Of a DNA stretch of 64,000 nt, positions 27,989 through 37,431 are shown in pieces. Position numbers and translations under genes: made by a program. The DNA comes from Anaerobiospirillum sp. NML120449. GTDB lineage: Bacteria; Pseudomonadota; Gammaproteobacteria; Enterobacterales; Succinivibrionaceae. Below the pieces are notes generated by a model. It did not search any database and was not told where the DNA came from. It saw only the letters and a list, made by a program, of their open reading frames with translations. The stretch covers positions 62,001 to 126,000 of the forward strand of contig NZ_JALKIL010000001.1 of assembly GCF_023051105.1 (NCBI RefSeq), given 5' to 3'. Position 1 is the stretch's first letter. Each line of letters begins with the position of its first letter.

Positions 27989-29758
27989 ATGTCAATGCGT
28001 TCACATTACTGTGATCAGGTTGGTCTGAACGAAGCCGGTCAGACTGTAACCCTGTGCGGCTGGGTCAACAAGCGCCGCGATTTAGGCGGTCTTATCTTCA
28101 TCGACCTGCGCGACAGAACCGGACTTGTTCAGGTGGTTTTCGAGCCTGATGTCAAGGATGTTCATGAGCTGGCTGCCACCTTACGCAACGAGTTCTGCAT
28201 CAAGGTTACCGGTACCGTACGTGCCCGTCCTGAGTCCCAGGTCAACTCCGGCATGAAGAGCGGTGCCATCGAGGTTTATGCCTCAGGTCTTGAGATCCTC
28301 AACCGTGCTGCCGTTCTGCCTCTGGACTTTAATCAGGACAACACTGAAGAGCAGCGTCTGCGCTACCGTTATCTCGATCTGCGCCGTCCTGAAATGGTGG
28401 CCAGTTTCACAAAGCGTCACTCCATCACCCGCTTTGTCCGCTCCTTCCTTGATGACAACGGCTTTATCGATGTAGAGACCCCTATGCTCACCAAGGCTAC
28501 CCCTGAAGGTGCCCGTGACTATCTTGTCCCATCCCGTATTCACCACGGCAAGTTCTACGCTCTGCCTCAGTCACCACAGCTGTTCAAGCAGCTGCTGATG
28601 GTAGCCGGCTTTGACCGTTACTATCAGATCACCAAGTGCTTCCGTGACGAAGACCTGCGTGCTGACCGTCAGCCTGAGTTCACCCAGATCGATATCGAGA
28701 CCTCCTTCATGTCATCCCAGGATGTACGTGATGTCATGGAGCAGATGATGGTCGGTCTGTTCAAGCGTGAAGAGAATGTTGATCTGGGCAAATTCCCTGT
28801 GCTTTCCTGGTCTGAGGCCATGGCGCGCTTTGGTTCTGACAAGCCTGATCTGCGTATTGATTTTGAGCTGCACGGCCTTGATGAGATTGTTAAGGACAGC
28901 GAGTTCAAGGTACTGTCCGAGGCTGCCAATGACGCTGAGAGCGCTGTAGTTGCCTTTGCTCTGCCAGGCGGTGCTGCCTTAAGCCGCAAGAATATCGACG
29001 GCTATACCGATTACGTCAAGAAGCTCGGTGCCAGCGGCCTTATGTATATCAAGGTCAATGAGCTGGCCAAAGGTGCTGAGGGTCTGCAGTCTTCTGTAGC
29101 CAAACATGTAAGTCCTGAGCATCTTGTTGCCATGGTCAACGCCTGTCAGGGCCGTGATGGCGATATCGTCTTCATCGGCTGCGGCAAGCGCGTCAAGTGC
29201 CAGACTTTCATGGGTGCCCTGCGCTGCCAGACTGCCCGTGACCACAACCTCATCAACCCTGGCTTCAAGGCCCTGTGGGTAGTCAACTTCCCAATGTTTG
29301 AGATGACTGAGGAAGCCGGTCTGACCGCTATGCACCATCCTTTCACCGCTCCGGCCGGTGTTACCCCTGAGCAGCTGATTGCCGATCCTATGAGCGTCTA
29401 TGCTGATGCCTATGACATGGTAATCAACGGCTACGAAGTAGGCGGCGGCTCTGTACGTATCCACAACGATGACATGCAGAAGGCTGTATTTACCGTTCTG
29501 GGTATCAGTGAGGAAGAGGCACGTGAGAAGTTTGGCTTCCTGCTCGACGCTCTTTCCTTTGGCGCCCCTCCACATGCCGGTCTGGCCTTCGGTCTTGACC
29601 GTCTGACCATGCTGCTTACCCACACTGAGAACATCCGTGACGTCATTGCCTTCCCTAAGACCACGGCTGCTTCCTGTTTAATGACTGAGGCTCCAAATCT
29701 GGCCTCACCTGCAGCTTTAAATGAGCTGGCAATTGCTGTAACCGACATTGAGAAATAA
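27989..29758 (+). CDS. aspS: Aspartyl-tRNA synthetase
   Basis: 589 residues, normal for bacterial class IIb AspRS, which charges tRNA-Asp. The N-terminal OB-fold anticodon-binding domain includes [19 protein letters not shown]. Catalytic motif 2 is [14 protein letters not shown] at about 219-232, and motif 3 is [13 protein letters not shown] near 530-545. The bacterial GAD insertion domain lies between. The start ATG follows CATAGGCAATTTCAT without a strong ribosome site, but it matches the family N-terminus. The yebC gene begins 14 bases after the stop, so the two form an operon, probably with fmdB. The usual ruvC partner downstream is missing. Confidence 0.97.
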   Translation: MSMRSHYCDQVGLNEAGQTVTLCGWVNKRRDLGGLIFIDLRDRTGLVQVVFEPDVKDVHELAATLRNEFCIKVTGTVRARPESQVNSGMKSGAIEVYASGLEILNRAAVLPLDFNQDNTEEQRLRYRYLDLRRPEMVASFTKRHSITRFVRSFLDDNGFIDVETPMLTKATPEGARDYLVPSRIHHGKFYALPQSPQLFKQLLMVAGFDRYYQITKCFRDEDLRADRQPEFTQIDIETSFMSSQDVRDVMEQMMVGLFKREENVDLGKFPVLSWSEAMARFGSDKPDLRIDFELHGLDEIVKDSEFKVLSEAANDAESAVVAFALPGGAALSRKNIDGYTDYVKKLGASGLMYIKVNELAKGAEGLQSSVAKHVSPEHLVAMVNACQGRDGDIVFIGCGKRVKCQTFMGALRCQTARDHNLINPGFKALWVVNFPMFEMTEEAGLTAMHHPFTAPAGVTPEQLIADPMSVYADAYDMVINGYEVGGGSVRIHNDDMQKAVFTVLGISEEEAREKFGFLLDALSFGAPPHAGLAFGLDRLTMLLTHTENIRDVIAFPKTTAASCLMTEAPNLASPAALNELAIAVTDIEK

Positions 29759-29771
29759 TTAGGAGATAATC

Positions 29772-30527
29772 ATGGCAGGTCACTCCAAATGGGCCAATAT
29801 CCGCTTCCGTAAAGCTGCACAGGATGCCAAGCGCGGTAAGATCTTTACCAAGCTGATCCGTGAAATCACCTCAGCTGCCCGTCTGGGCGGCGGTGATGAG
29901 GCTGCCAATCCACGTCTGCGTTCAGCCGTGATTTCCGCTCTGGCTCAGAACATGACCCGTGACACCATCAAGCGCGCCATTGAGCGTGGTGTTGGTGGTG
30001 GTGAGGGCTCTGATCTCGAGTCCATTACCTATGAGGGCTATGGTGTAGGCGGCGTTGCCGTTATGGTTGAGTGCATGACCGATAACCGTAACCGTACCGC
30101 CTCTGACGTTCGTCACGGCTTTACCAAGTTTGGCGGCAACCTGGGTACTTCCGGTTCCGTTAACTATCTGTTCACCAGAAAGGGTATTATCAACTTCCTG
30201 CCTGATGAGGCCGGTAACATGCCAGTAGACGAAGAGACCGCCATGAACATCGGTCTTGAGGCTGGTGCTGAGGACATTATTGTCAACGACGACGGCTCTA
30301 TCGACGTTTACACCACTCCTGAAACCTTTGCGCCTGTTGTTGACGCCTTTGCCGCTCAGAACATCAGTCCTTCCAATGCTCAGGTAACCATGACCGCCTC
30401 CACCGAGACCGCTCTTGATGCCGAGACTGCTGAGAAGTTTATCCGCATGATTGACTACCTTGAGGATCTCGACGACGTTCAGGAAGTGTTCCACAACGCC
30501 AACTTCCCTGATGATCTGGAGATCTGA
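29772..30527 (+). CDS. yebC: YebC/TACO1-family protein
   Basis: 251 residues. The beginning [20 protein letters not shown] with [12 protein letters not shown] is diagnostic, and the C-terminal region with [18 protein letters not shown] also fits. Family members are reported as transcription regulators and, more recently, as factors that relieve ribosome stalling at proline stretches. The ATG is preceded by TTAGGAGATAATC, a strong ribosome site overlapping the end of aspS. In many gammaproteobacteria ruvC follows yebC; here there is only a 580-bp gap with hairpins. Confidence 0.96.
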   Translation: MAGHSKWANIRFRKAAQDAKRGKIFTKLIREITSAARLGGGDEAANPRLRSAVISALAQNMTRDTIKRAIERGVGGGEGSDLESITYEGYGVGGVAVMVECMTDNRNRTASDVRHGFTKFGGNLGTSGSVNYLFTRKGIINFLPDEAGNMPVDEETAMNIGLEAGAEDIIVNDDGSIDVYTTPETFAPVVDAFAAQNISPSNAQVTMTASTETALDAETAEKFIRMIDYLEDLDDVQEVFHNANFPDDLEI

Positions 30528-30725
30528 CAGTCAGGACTGGTAATACCGGATCCTGTGACTGTGGCGGTCTGCAGGACCCCGCAGTCATAGTCAGTGTCGG
30601 TGAGGCTCAGGCGGCAAACTGCCGCCTCTGCCTGATCTGGCTCTGTCAGACCGCAGGCCCAGAAAATGGGCAGCGGTCACTGTCTGCAGCCGGGCCTCAG
30701 GGCCAGGCGCAGATGATGATCTGCC

Positions 30726-30764
30726 AATGCCGCAGCGACTCCGGGCAGGGGCCGCTGCGGCATT
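30726..30764 (+). terminator. Strong hairpin after yebC, possible terminator
   Basis: Perfect 12-bp arms AATGCCGCAGCG and CGCTGCGGCATT, 15-base loop. Only a weak T-rich tail follows, so termination is uncertain. Confidence 0.45.
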
Positions 30765-30917
30765 GTCGTATCTGTTATCCACTTACTCAACAGCTGGCGG
30801 GCCCACAGACAGGCAGCTGCAGCGCATATAAATCTGCATCTCCTGCGGCCCCGGCCACAACATCAGGCCGCACCCGGGCACCAGTTCAGGCGTACAAAGC
30901 AGCAGCCGCGCATGTCT

Positions 30918-30961
30918 CAGCTGCCTCTCAGGCATGCGCACGCATGCATGAGAGGCAGCTG
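30918..30961. repeat. Large inverted repeat, 20-bp arms, 4-base loop
   Basis: The left arm is 30918-30937 and the right arm 30942-30961, beginning CAGCTGCCTCTCA and ending TGAGAGGCAGCTG. There is one mismatch in 20 pairs. It lies about 150 bases before the glycosyltransferase start. Confidence 0.88.
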
Positions 30962-31106
30962 CCCAAGTGCCCGCAGCGGCATGCTGCAGCTGCCCTGGCT
31001 GCATGCATGCGCTGCCTCAGACCGTCCAGGCACCAGACTGACTCAGTGCCGCACCGGCCTGTCACTGCCACAGCCGGGCTGGACCTTGTATTACTCAGGA
31101 AAGATT

Positions 31107-32786
31107 ATGTTAGAGAAGCCTTTCAAGATTCTGTGGTATTCCCTGCCTTGTCTGATTGACACCTCCAATGGTGCTGCCATCAGCAACAAGTATATTCTCG
31201 AGTCACTGCGTGCCCGTGGAGTTGGAGTAATGGTGCTTAATGCCACCATTGCCGATGATGACAGTGGCATGAAGGAATTCAATTCCATGGTGGCTGAGCT
31301 GCCTGACAATGATCAGGGTTTTTACCGCTTCAGTCTTAACGGCCTTGAGTATGTAGTGGTCAAAACAGGCTCCAGCCGCCTCAATGAGATAGTGGCCAAG
31401 GAGCAGACCCTGGTATGGTCTATCTTTGTCAAGATTATCGAGGACTTCAAGCCTGATCTGGTCATGGGCTTCTGTCCTGATCTCTTTTCCCTCAGTCTGC
31501 GTCGTGAGGCCAAAGCCCGTGGTATTTCCACAGTCTATGCCGTGTGCAATGCCTCTCATGACAATTTCTCCTTCCCTGACTGCGATGCCGTAGTAACCAA
31601 TTCCGTTGCGGCCTGCTCTTATTACAACCGTCGTAATGACCGTCATGTTAAAGTGCAGCCTTTTGGCATTGTTATCAATCAGGATAAGGTCCTGCCTCCT
31701 GATGCCCCACGCGATCCGCGCTATATCACCATGGTAAATCCTACCCCTTACAAGGGTATTGCGCTCTTTATCGGACTTATCAGGGCTTTCAGGAAGAAAT
31801 ATCCGCATTCTGACCAGCGCTTTCTCATTGTGCGCAGCCGTGGTGATTATGAAAACACAGTACGCTCCCTGCATTACAAGGACGGTACCTCTTTCCTGAG
31901 CACCCCTGAGGCCAATGACATACTCTCTCACGTGGATCTGGCCGAGCACACCAGCAATATCAGGGCTGTTTATCAGATTACCCGTGTCATGGTCTGCCCT
32001 TCTCTTTGCTATGAGGCCTGGGGTATGGTGGCCACTGAGGCCATTATGAGCGGCATTCCTGTGCTGGGCACCCGCTTTGGCGGCCTGCCTGAGGCCATGG
32101 GTGCCAGGGTAATCACAGGTGAGGATGGCAGCTGGAACATTGATGAGTCCACCATTGGCGGTATTGTTCTTGATATACCGCGTAATACCTACGACGACAA
32201 TCTGTGCGTACCATCAGATGAGGAAATTGCTCCTTACCTTGAGGCTCTTGAAAACCTCATGACCCAGGACTGGTCCGAGCGTGTACGCGCAGCAGCTGCA
32301 GTTAACGCCCCTGAGCGCAATCTTCAGCGCCTTATCGACATTATCGTGCCGCTGATGGAGCGCTCACGCCAGACCCGTACCCCATATACCAATTCCTTCT
32401 TCCTGTCTGACAGCTACATGAAGGAAAAGCGCGATCGCGAAAATGGCGTCAGCACCCAGCCGCAGCAGCCAGCCCATGATGCCGCACCGGCCGCCGCAGC
32501 GGCTGCCGCCGCCGTGCCATCAGCCGCTGCTGCCGCTGGCGATAACAGCTGTGCTCTGGGCCAGGCTGATGCCGCCGCCGCTGCTGCAGGAGCTTCAGTA
32601 GAGACCTCAGGCACAGTAGTAACAGGTGCAAAGCAGGAAAATGACAATACTGTGAGCACCACTGCAGCTGCCCCGGCTGCCGGTGCTGCCAAAGGCAGCG
32701 GCACACGCAACAGCAAGGGCGGCATTAAGAGCACAGGCAAAGGCTCTCGCCATGGCCAGCGCAAGAGCACTGCCCGCAAAAGCTGA
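31107..32786 (+). CDS. GT4-family glycosyltransferase with Ala-rich basic tail (paralogue 1)
   Basis: 559 residues. The GT-B fold is suggested by an N-terminal half beginning FKILWYSLPCLIDTSNGAAI, a central TMVNPTPYKGIALFIGLI strand, and the C-terminal donor-site signature EAWGMVATEAIMSGIPVLGT with FGGLPEAMG at about 302-330. It should transfer a sugar from a nucleotide-sugar donor; donor and acceptor are unknown. Residues about 445-559 are a tail made mostly of alanine, then a Lys/Arg/Gly/Ser-rich end (KGSRHGQRKSTARKS). The start at 31107 has AGGAAAG upstream, and the paralogue begins at the equivalent residue. The next gene, 33164-34591, is clearly a duplicate. Linkage to flagellin glycosylation is possible in a flagellated bacterium but nothing here shows it. 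Confidence 0.85.
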   Translation: MLEKPFKILWYSLPCLIDTSNGAAISNKYILESLRARGVGVMVLNATIADDDSGMKEFNSMVAELPDNDQGFYRFSLNGLEYVVVKTGSSRLNEIVAKEQTLVWSIFVKIIEDFKPDLVMGFCPDLFSLSLRREAKARGISTVYAVCNASHDNFSFPDCDAVVTNSVAACSYYNRRNDRHVKVQPFGIVINQDKVLPPDAPRDPRYITMVNPTPYKGIALFIGLIRAFRKKYPHSDQRFLIVRSRGDYENTVRSLHYKDGTSFLSTPEANDILSHVDLAEHTSNIRAVYQITRVMVCPSLCYEAWGMVATEAIMSGIPVLGTRFGGLPEAMGARVITGEDGSWNIDESTIGGIVLDIPRNTYDDNLCVPSDEEIAPYLEALENLMTQDWSERVRAAAAVNAPERNLQRLIDIIVPLMERSRQTRTPYTNSFFLSDSYMKEKRDRENGVSTQPQQPAHDAAPAAAAAAAAVPSAAAAAGDNSCALGQADAAAAAAGASVETSGTVVTGAKQENDNTVSTTAAAPAAGAAKGSGTRNSKGGIKSTGKGSRHGQRKSTARKS

Positions 32787-33163
32787 TAAAAAGCGGTGTC
32801 AGCACGAGCTGATAAAGCGCAGAGCCGCAGGCCCCGATCAGGGACCGGTCAGATGCTGATCAGAGACTGATCTGGGGCTGAGCCCAGGGCAGCTGATAAA
32901 GAGCCTGCAGCACTGCCAGCTGTGCGCAGTGCCGCAGCACTGTCAGTTGTGCGCAGTGCAGGGCCTCATGCATACGCTGCGCGGCAGCGCAGCCAGATGT
33001 ACGCCGCGGCAGCGCAGCCAGATGTACGCCGCGCGGCAACGCTGTCAGCTGTACGCCGTGCGGCGGGGCAGTTATCCGGGCGCCAGGCCGTAGTGCGGCA
33101 CGGCACATATGCAGCCTTAAACTGATAGAATATCGGGCAGACACACAAATAAGGATTGAAAAG
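32787..33163. other. Repeat-filled spacer between the two glycosyltransferases
   Basis: It holds two 27-bp copies (32907-32933 and 32934-32960, core CAGCACTGYCAGYTGTGCG) and two perfect 25-bp copies plus a diverged third (32981-33057, core GCGGCAGCGCAGCCAG). A TAGAAT box at 33125 could be a -10 element. No gene is present. Confidence 0.6.
32907..33057. repeat. Two adjacent short tandem repeats (27 bp x2, 25-27 bp x3)
   Basis: The units of the second array at 32981-33005 and 33006-33030 are identical over 25 bp; the third (33031-33057) is diverged. All contain GCAG/CTGY words, giving a GC-rich, self-complementary spacer. Confidence 0.85.
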
Positions 33164-34591
33164 ATGGCTTACAAGATTCTGTGGTATTCCATTCCGTCAC
33201 TGCTGGACACCAGCTCAGGTGCCGCCATTCGTTGCAAGCTCATGCTGGAAAAGCTGCACCAGCGCGGCATTGACGTTATGGTTCTTAATGCTGCCAATGC
33301 CGATGATGAGCAGGGTATGGCCAATATCAACACCATTCGCCGTCAGCTGGAGCCTGCTGTAGCCATCAACGGTAACAAGTGTTTCTACCAGTTCAATCTC
33401 GATGGTATTGAGTACTTTATCCACAATACTCCGCACTATGATGTTGACCAGCTGCGTGCCCAGGATCAGACTGAGCTCTTTTTGCTCTATGCTCAGATGC
33501 TCGAGCAGTATGAGCCTGATCTGGTCATGACCTACAGTGCCGATATTTTCTCCTCAGTCATGCGCTCCGAGGCCCGTGCCCGTGGTATTCCTGTGGTTTA
33601 TGCCCTGTGCAATGGCTCTCACACCAGCTTTGGCTTTAATGACTGTGACATTGTCTTTACCACCTCCAAGGCAACTTCAGATTTCTACCGTGTTGAGACT
33701 GACATGGATGTGGCTCATGTAGGTAACTTCATCGAGCCCAGGCAGGTGGTGGCCAGCCCTGAAAGCCGTGACCCAAAGTACATCACCATGATCAATCCGT
33801 CCCATGCCAAGGGTATTGCCGTCTTTATCAAGCTGGCCCTGACATGGAATAAAAAGCATCCTGATCAGAAGTTCCTTATTGTTAAGAGCCGTGGCAATTA
33901 CGAGCAGATTCTGTGCTCCCTGCACTGGCCGGACGGCAAGCCTCTGGTAGGACCTGACGGTGTTAATCCTGTGAGCATGATTGACGTGGCTGAGCATACC
34001 TCCAATATCTCAGCTGTTTATGCTCTGACCCGTGTGCTGGTTGCTCCATCACTGTGGCATGAGAGCTGGGGCCGTGTGGTTACCGAGGCCAATCTCAATT
34101 CCATTCCGGTACTGGCTACCAATAATGGCGGTCTTTATGAGGCCATGGGCGATGGCCGTGGCGGTATCTGCCTGCCACCTCCAGCATCTTCCATGGAAGA
34201 TCAGTGCTGCCTGCCTACAGATGAGGAAATCGCTCCTTATGTTGAGGCCCTGGAAAAGCTCCTTACTGAAGACTACACCGCTGCCTGCGCTGAGGCTGCT
34301 GCCCTGACCGGCATCGAGGCTTCAGTAGATCGCCTCTATAATCTGATTGAGCCTCTGCTCAAACAGGGTACTGAGAGCAAGCATCCTTTTGATGGCTCTT
34401 ATTACCACAACCATGTTTACATGGAAAAGCGCCGTGACAGCCTCAAGGCCGCCCGCGAAGCTCAGGCTGCCGCAGCAGCCAGTGCCGCCAAAGGCACTGC
34501 CACTCCTGGCGTAGTCAAAGTAACAGGTGTGCGCGCTCAGCCTAAAAACGGCTCACGCGCCTCCAGGAACACAAAGCGCAAGAAGCGCTAA
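33164..34591 (+). CDS. GT4-family glycosyltransferase (paralogue 2)
   Basis: 475 residues, alignable with paralogue 1 from the start (YKILWYSIPSLLDTSSGAAI) to the end of the catalytic part. The donor-site motif is ESWGRVVTEANLNSIPVLAT with NGGLYEAMG near residue 300. The nucleotide-binding strand is ITMINPSHAKGIAVFIKL. The tail from about 425 is Ala-rich then strongly basic, ending SRASRNTKRKKR, like paralogue 1. The ATG is preceded by AAGGATTGAAAAG. Tandem duplication followed by divergence explains the pair. Both probably act in the same glycan pathway. The basic tails could bind membrane phospholipid or nucleic acid, but this is a guess. Confidence 0.85.
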   Translation: MAYKILWYSIPSLLDTSSGAAIRCKLMLEKLHQRGIDVMVLNAANADDEQGMANINTIRRQLEPAVAINGNKCFYQFNLDGIEYFIHNTPHYDVDQLRAQDQTELFLLYAQMLEQYEPDLVMTYSADIFSSVMRSEARARGIPVVYALCNGSHTSFGFNDCDIVFTTSKATSDFYRVETDMDVAHVGNFIEPRQVVASPESRDPKYITMINPSHAKGIAVFIKLALTWNKKHPDQKFLIVKSRGNYEQILCSLHWPDGKPLVGPDGVNPVSMIDVAEHTSNISAVYALTRVLVAPSLWHESWGRVVTEANLNSIPVLATNNGGLYEAMGDGRGGICLPPPASSMEDQCCLPTDEEIAPYVEALEKLLTEDYTAACAEAAALTGIEASVDRLYNLIEPLLKQGTESKHPFDGSYYHNHVYMEKRRDSLKAAREAQAAAAASAAKGTATPGVVKVTGVRAQPKNGSRASRNTKRKKR

Positions 34592-34652
34592 TCAGCCCCA
34601 GGCCCGCCCGGCACCAGCTACACAGCAGTACACCACAGGGCGCACAGCTGCC

Positions 34653-34732
34653 CTGGCCGGCGCCCATGGCGGCAAGGGCGCACTGGCCAGTGCTCATGGC
34701 GGCATGGCTGCCATGGCAGGCGCGCCATGGCG
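34653..34732. repeat. 30-bp tandem repeat, about 2.6 copies
   Basis: Units at 34653-34682, 34683-34712 and a partial one to 34732, each containing CATGGCGGCA or a variant. One frame reads a 10-residue Ala/Gly/His repeat. It sits in the spacer between paralogue 2 and the next gene. Confidence 0.75.
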
Positions 34733-34771
34733 CTGCGTTCAATACAGGATAACTATCAGCCAGGAGAAATC

Positions 34772-35392
34772 ATGGTTTGCAGAAAGGACAGCATTATTGG
34801 AGGCAAGAGCTCCATTTTTGATGCTCACAAAAACAGCAGCACCCCGGTGGAAGAGATTTTCCGCGAGTCCTGTGAGCTGCTTAATGCCCAGATTAAGGAC
34901 AATATTGCCCTCAATAATCGCCTTATGACCATGATTGAGGAGCTTGAGCGCCGTCTTGAGCTCAATGACAGGGATTTTCTGCAGATTATCCCGGTCAACC
35001 GCGAGCTGCTTACCAAAGCGTCGTCTGATTACTCCGCACAGAGCGATCGCATGATGACCGAGCTCAACAGTCTGATACGCAAGCTTCCAAAGTCTGGCGG
35101 CAGCAGTGTGCGCATGCAGCAGCATGCTATTTATGCGCTTATTAGCGACTTGCGCAAGCAGTGCGACAGTTATGAGGACAAGGCCGGTTACTGGCTGCGT
35201 GAGGTCCAGATGGTGGTCAGAGCCACCCGCGACCGCCAGTCCATTCAGGCCTGCATAGACCGCGTAAACGGCTATATGCAGGAAAACGAGGGCAAGGTGG
35301 ACCAGGCCAGTGCTGCAGAACACGACTTCATGGAGCGCATGTCCAGACTGCGCGATATCTGTCAGCGCCTGCTGGAAAAAGACAATTCCTAA
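34772..35392 (+). CDS. Helical protein of unknown function, 206 residues
   Basis: I do not recognise the family. The sequence is almost entirely helix-forming, with charged heptad-like stretches (NRLMTMIEELERRLELNDRD and later HDFMERMSRLRDICQRLLEK). There is no signal peptide, membrane helix or metal motif. The start at 34772 has CCAGGAGAAATC just before it, an ideal ribosome site; the longer frame from 34727 translates repeat sequence. It follows the two glycosyltransferase genes on the same strand, 180 bases after the second, and is followed by a clear terminator, so the three may form one transcription unit. It may be an accessory or scaffold protein for them. Confidence 0.75.
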   Translation: MVCRKDSIIGGKSSIFDAHKNSSTPVEEIFRESCELLNAQIKDNIALNNRLMTMIEELERRLELNDRDFLQIIPVNRELLTKASSDYSAQSDRMMTELNSLIRKLPKSGGSSVRMQQHAIYALISDLRKQCDSYEDKAGYWLREVQMVVRATRDRQSIQACIDRVNGYMQENEGKVDQASAAEHDFMERMSRLRDICQRLLEKDNS

Positions 35393-37431
35393 AACCATAA
35401 ACGCAGCACCACCGGGCTACTGCCAAATCAGGGTTCCGGTGCCAGTGCCATGGACCATGCCATGCGCGCCCATACAGGTCAGGCATGTGCCATCAGGCAC
35501 ATGCCATGCCCTCACACATTTGCCCAGGGCCATAGAGTCAGCGCTCTATGGCCTTTTGCATTTTGATGCACAAGGCCACTGCATCCCCACCTTATGCTTT
35601 AAAGTCCCACCTGCCGCTTTCCATCCCGGCCTGCATCTTTCCATTCCCACCTGCGTCCCGGCATTCCACAAGAAAATCAGCCAGCAAGCAAGCCTGTAAT
35701 CAGGCAACAAACAGCAAGACATAAATGAGCTGCTTTTAATTATGTAGAGTATTATCTGTCAGACTGACAGGCAGTCGTACTACCCAAGGGAGCTTTCATG
35801 CCCGTACCATGGCAGCAGCCTGACAGTCCATGCTCCAGAGCATAAAAGCGCTACCTTTTATTATGTAAAGTATTTTGCATGGCAATGCGCTGGCGCGCTC
35901 TGCCAGTGATCAGGGCACTGACGTGCTCAAAGAGCTGAGTGGTCAGCAATCAGATTTTAGTAACAGGGGAACCGAAATGAGGATCTGTCGGCCTGGCTGC
36001 AGGCAAAGCGCTGTGGCTATAAGAAGCCGCACGCAGCACAGCGCTGAGCAGAGGAGCCAGCTAAGTGACAGGCACGGCGCATGGCGTTTGGAAAAGGAGT
36101 ACAGGGCAGGGAACAGCTGCATGGCGCAATGCCATGCAGGGCAGTAGCATCCGCCATGCTCATCTGCAGCAGCTGTACCAGCTGCACCAGTCAACGATGG
36201 GGCAGCAGCATTGGCTGTTGTAATGAGACGGGGCATTGCTCCTGTAAAGAACATGAACGCGAGCCGGGGCATGGGCAAGAGCATAAGCATCTGGATGGCA
36301 ATGGCATTGCCCGCAGGCAAGGTCATGTTCATGAACATGAGCATGAGCATGGGCATGGGCCTGAGCAAGTGCATGATCCTTTACATGGGAGAGGGACTTT
36401 TCTTAACCAAAGCGAGCGCAATGGTGTGGCAGGGCGCCTGGATTTTACGGGTGATGGGGCGTGCCAGCGGGATAAATTAGCGTGCCTTTGCCGTGGGCAG
36501 GGCACGGTAAAATACGGCTGGGAGGAAGGCTTTTCCTGATAAAAGACGGTGAAAAGTGGAGAAAAGTTGAGGCTGGGCGGGGGTTTTTGGGGTTTTCAGG
36601 ATGTGCACGTGCTTTATGTTCGCAGGCACGGATAATATGTACACATATCACAAAATGGTTAAATCTCGATATTGTCTGTCATACAAGTTACAAATGGCGT
36701 TTATATCATGTTTTTATAGTGTACAAAGATACAGCCTGTTGAGCTGTCGTGGCAGTTTAAGGAAGAGTTTTTGCTCAGGATGTGATGCAGAACATACTTT
36801 TTATCAAAATTTTATATTTTTAACATGATCGACATCTAAAATTATGGCCACTAAAGCAAGGCTGGATGCGAATTTCATGACCTGCAATAAGCTGCTTTTA
36901 AGCAAGGTGCTTTTTATCAGCCAGCTGCATATATAAGCCGGGAGTTACTCCCATGATGTTGTGAGCTTTTATATGCTTTTGCAGTATGTCAGTGTAGTTT
37001 TCTTCTACTTTTAGGGCTGTTAACAGGTTCTTTTCTGTTAAGTCCCTTGTTTGCTGTTTTCTTTTCCATCAGTCTTGCCTGGTATTCCTGCCTGACCCTG
37101 TGCTTTTGCCTGTCGCTCCACTGTGGGCGTGAACGAAGAGCGTATGGCTTTCAGGAGACCGATACTGTTTCTTTGTTTGCCGATACCGGCGCAGTGCCTC
37201 GTATGACTGCATGCTGCCGTCATGCCCCCTTAGCTGCAGCAGCAAGTCATACCCCGACCTGCACGGGCTAATCTTACATACAGATAAGCTTTATGCCGCG
37301 GAATCTGGCCCAGGCCAGCTGCCGTGCAGTGACCACGCATCTGCTGATGTGGCTGCATGTCAGGTCTGGCAGGGCGGTCTGTGCTGGTGCCGGTATCAAT
37401 AATTAATACTTCTTACCTTGAGGTTGTTGTC
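35393..37431. other. Two-kilobase gap without a recognisable gene
   Basis: After the terminator at 35528-35565 I see only short frames. The frame 36081-36539 has a His-rich segment produced by a run of CATGAG/CATGGG words around 36330-36365 and no supportable start. Two AT-rich segments at about 35728-35756 and 35847-35874 share TTATGTARAGTATT. The region 36600-36860 is markedly AT-rich compared with its neighbours. The stretch could be decayed DNA or contain an RNA I cannot identify. Confidence 0.45.
35528..35565 (+). terminator. Terminator of the glycosyltransferase/helical-protein unit
   Basis: Perfect 10-bp arms GGCCATAGAG and CTCTATGGCC, loop TCAGCG, followed by TTTTGCATTTT. Confidence 0.88.

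Larger units (their letters stand above)
30528..31106. other. Gap rich in hairpins
   Basis: 580 bp upstream of the first glycosyltransferase gene. It contains a GGCGGC/GCCGCC hairpin near 30610-30627, a 12-bp inverted repeat at 30726-30764, a 20-bp-arm inverted repeat at 30918-30961 and a further imperfect one at about 30977-31015. An upstream extension of the glycosyltransferase frame exists (from 30912), but it translates these hairpins and is unlikely to be coding. Confidence 0.55.

Noticed and set aside
30912..31106. N-terminal extension of the first glycosyltransferase
   Set aside because: It would translate the hairpin cluster; the paralogue starts at the residue equivalent to 31107, which has a ribosome site.
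36081..36539. His-rich 152-codon protein
   Set aside because: The His-rich part is the translation of a CATGAG/CATGGG microsatellite; there is no ribosome site or recognisable domain.
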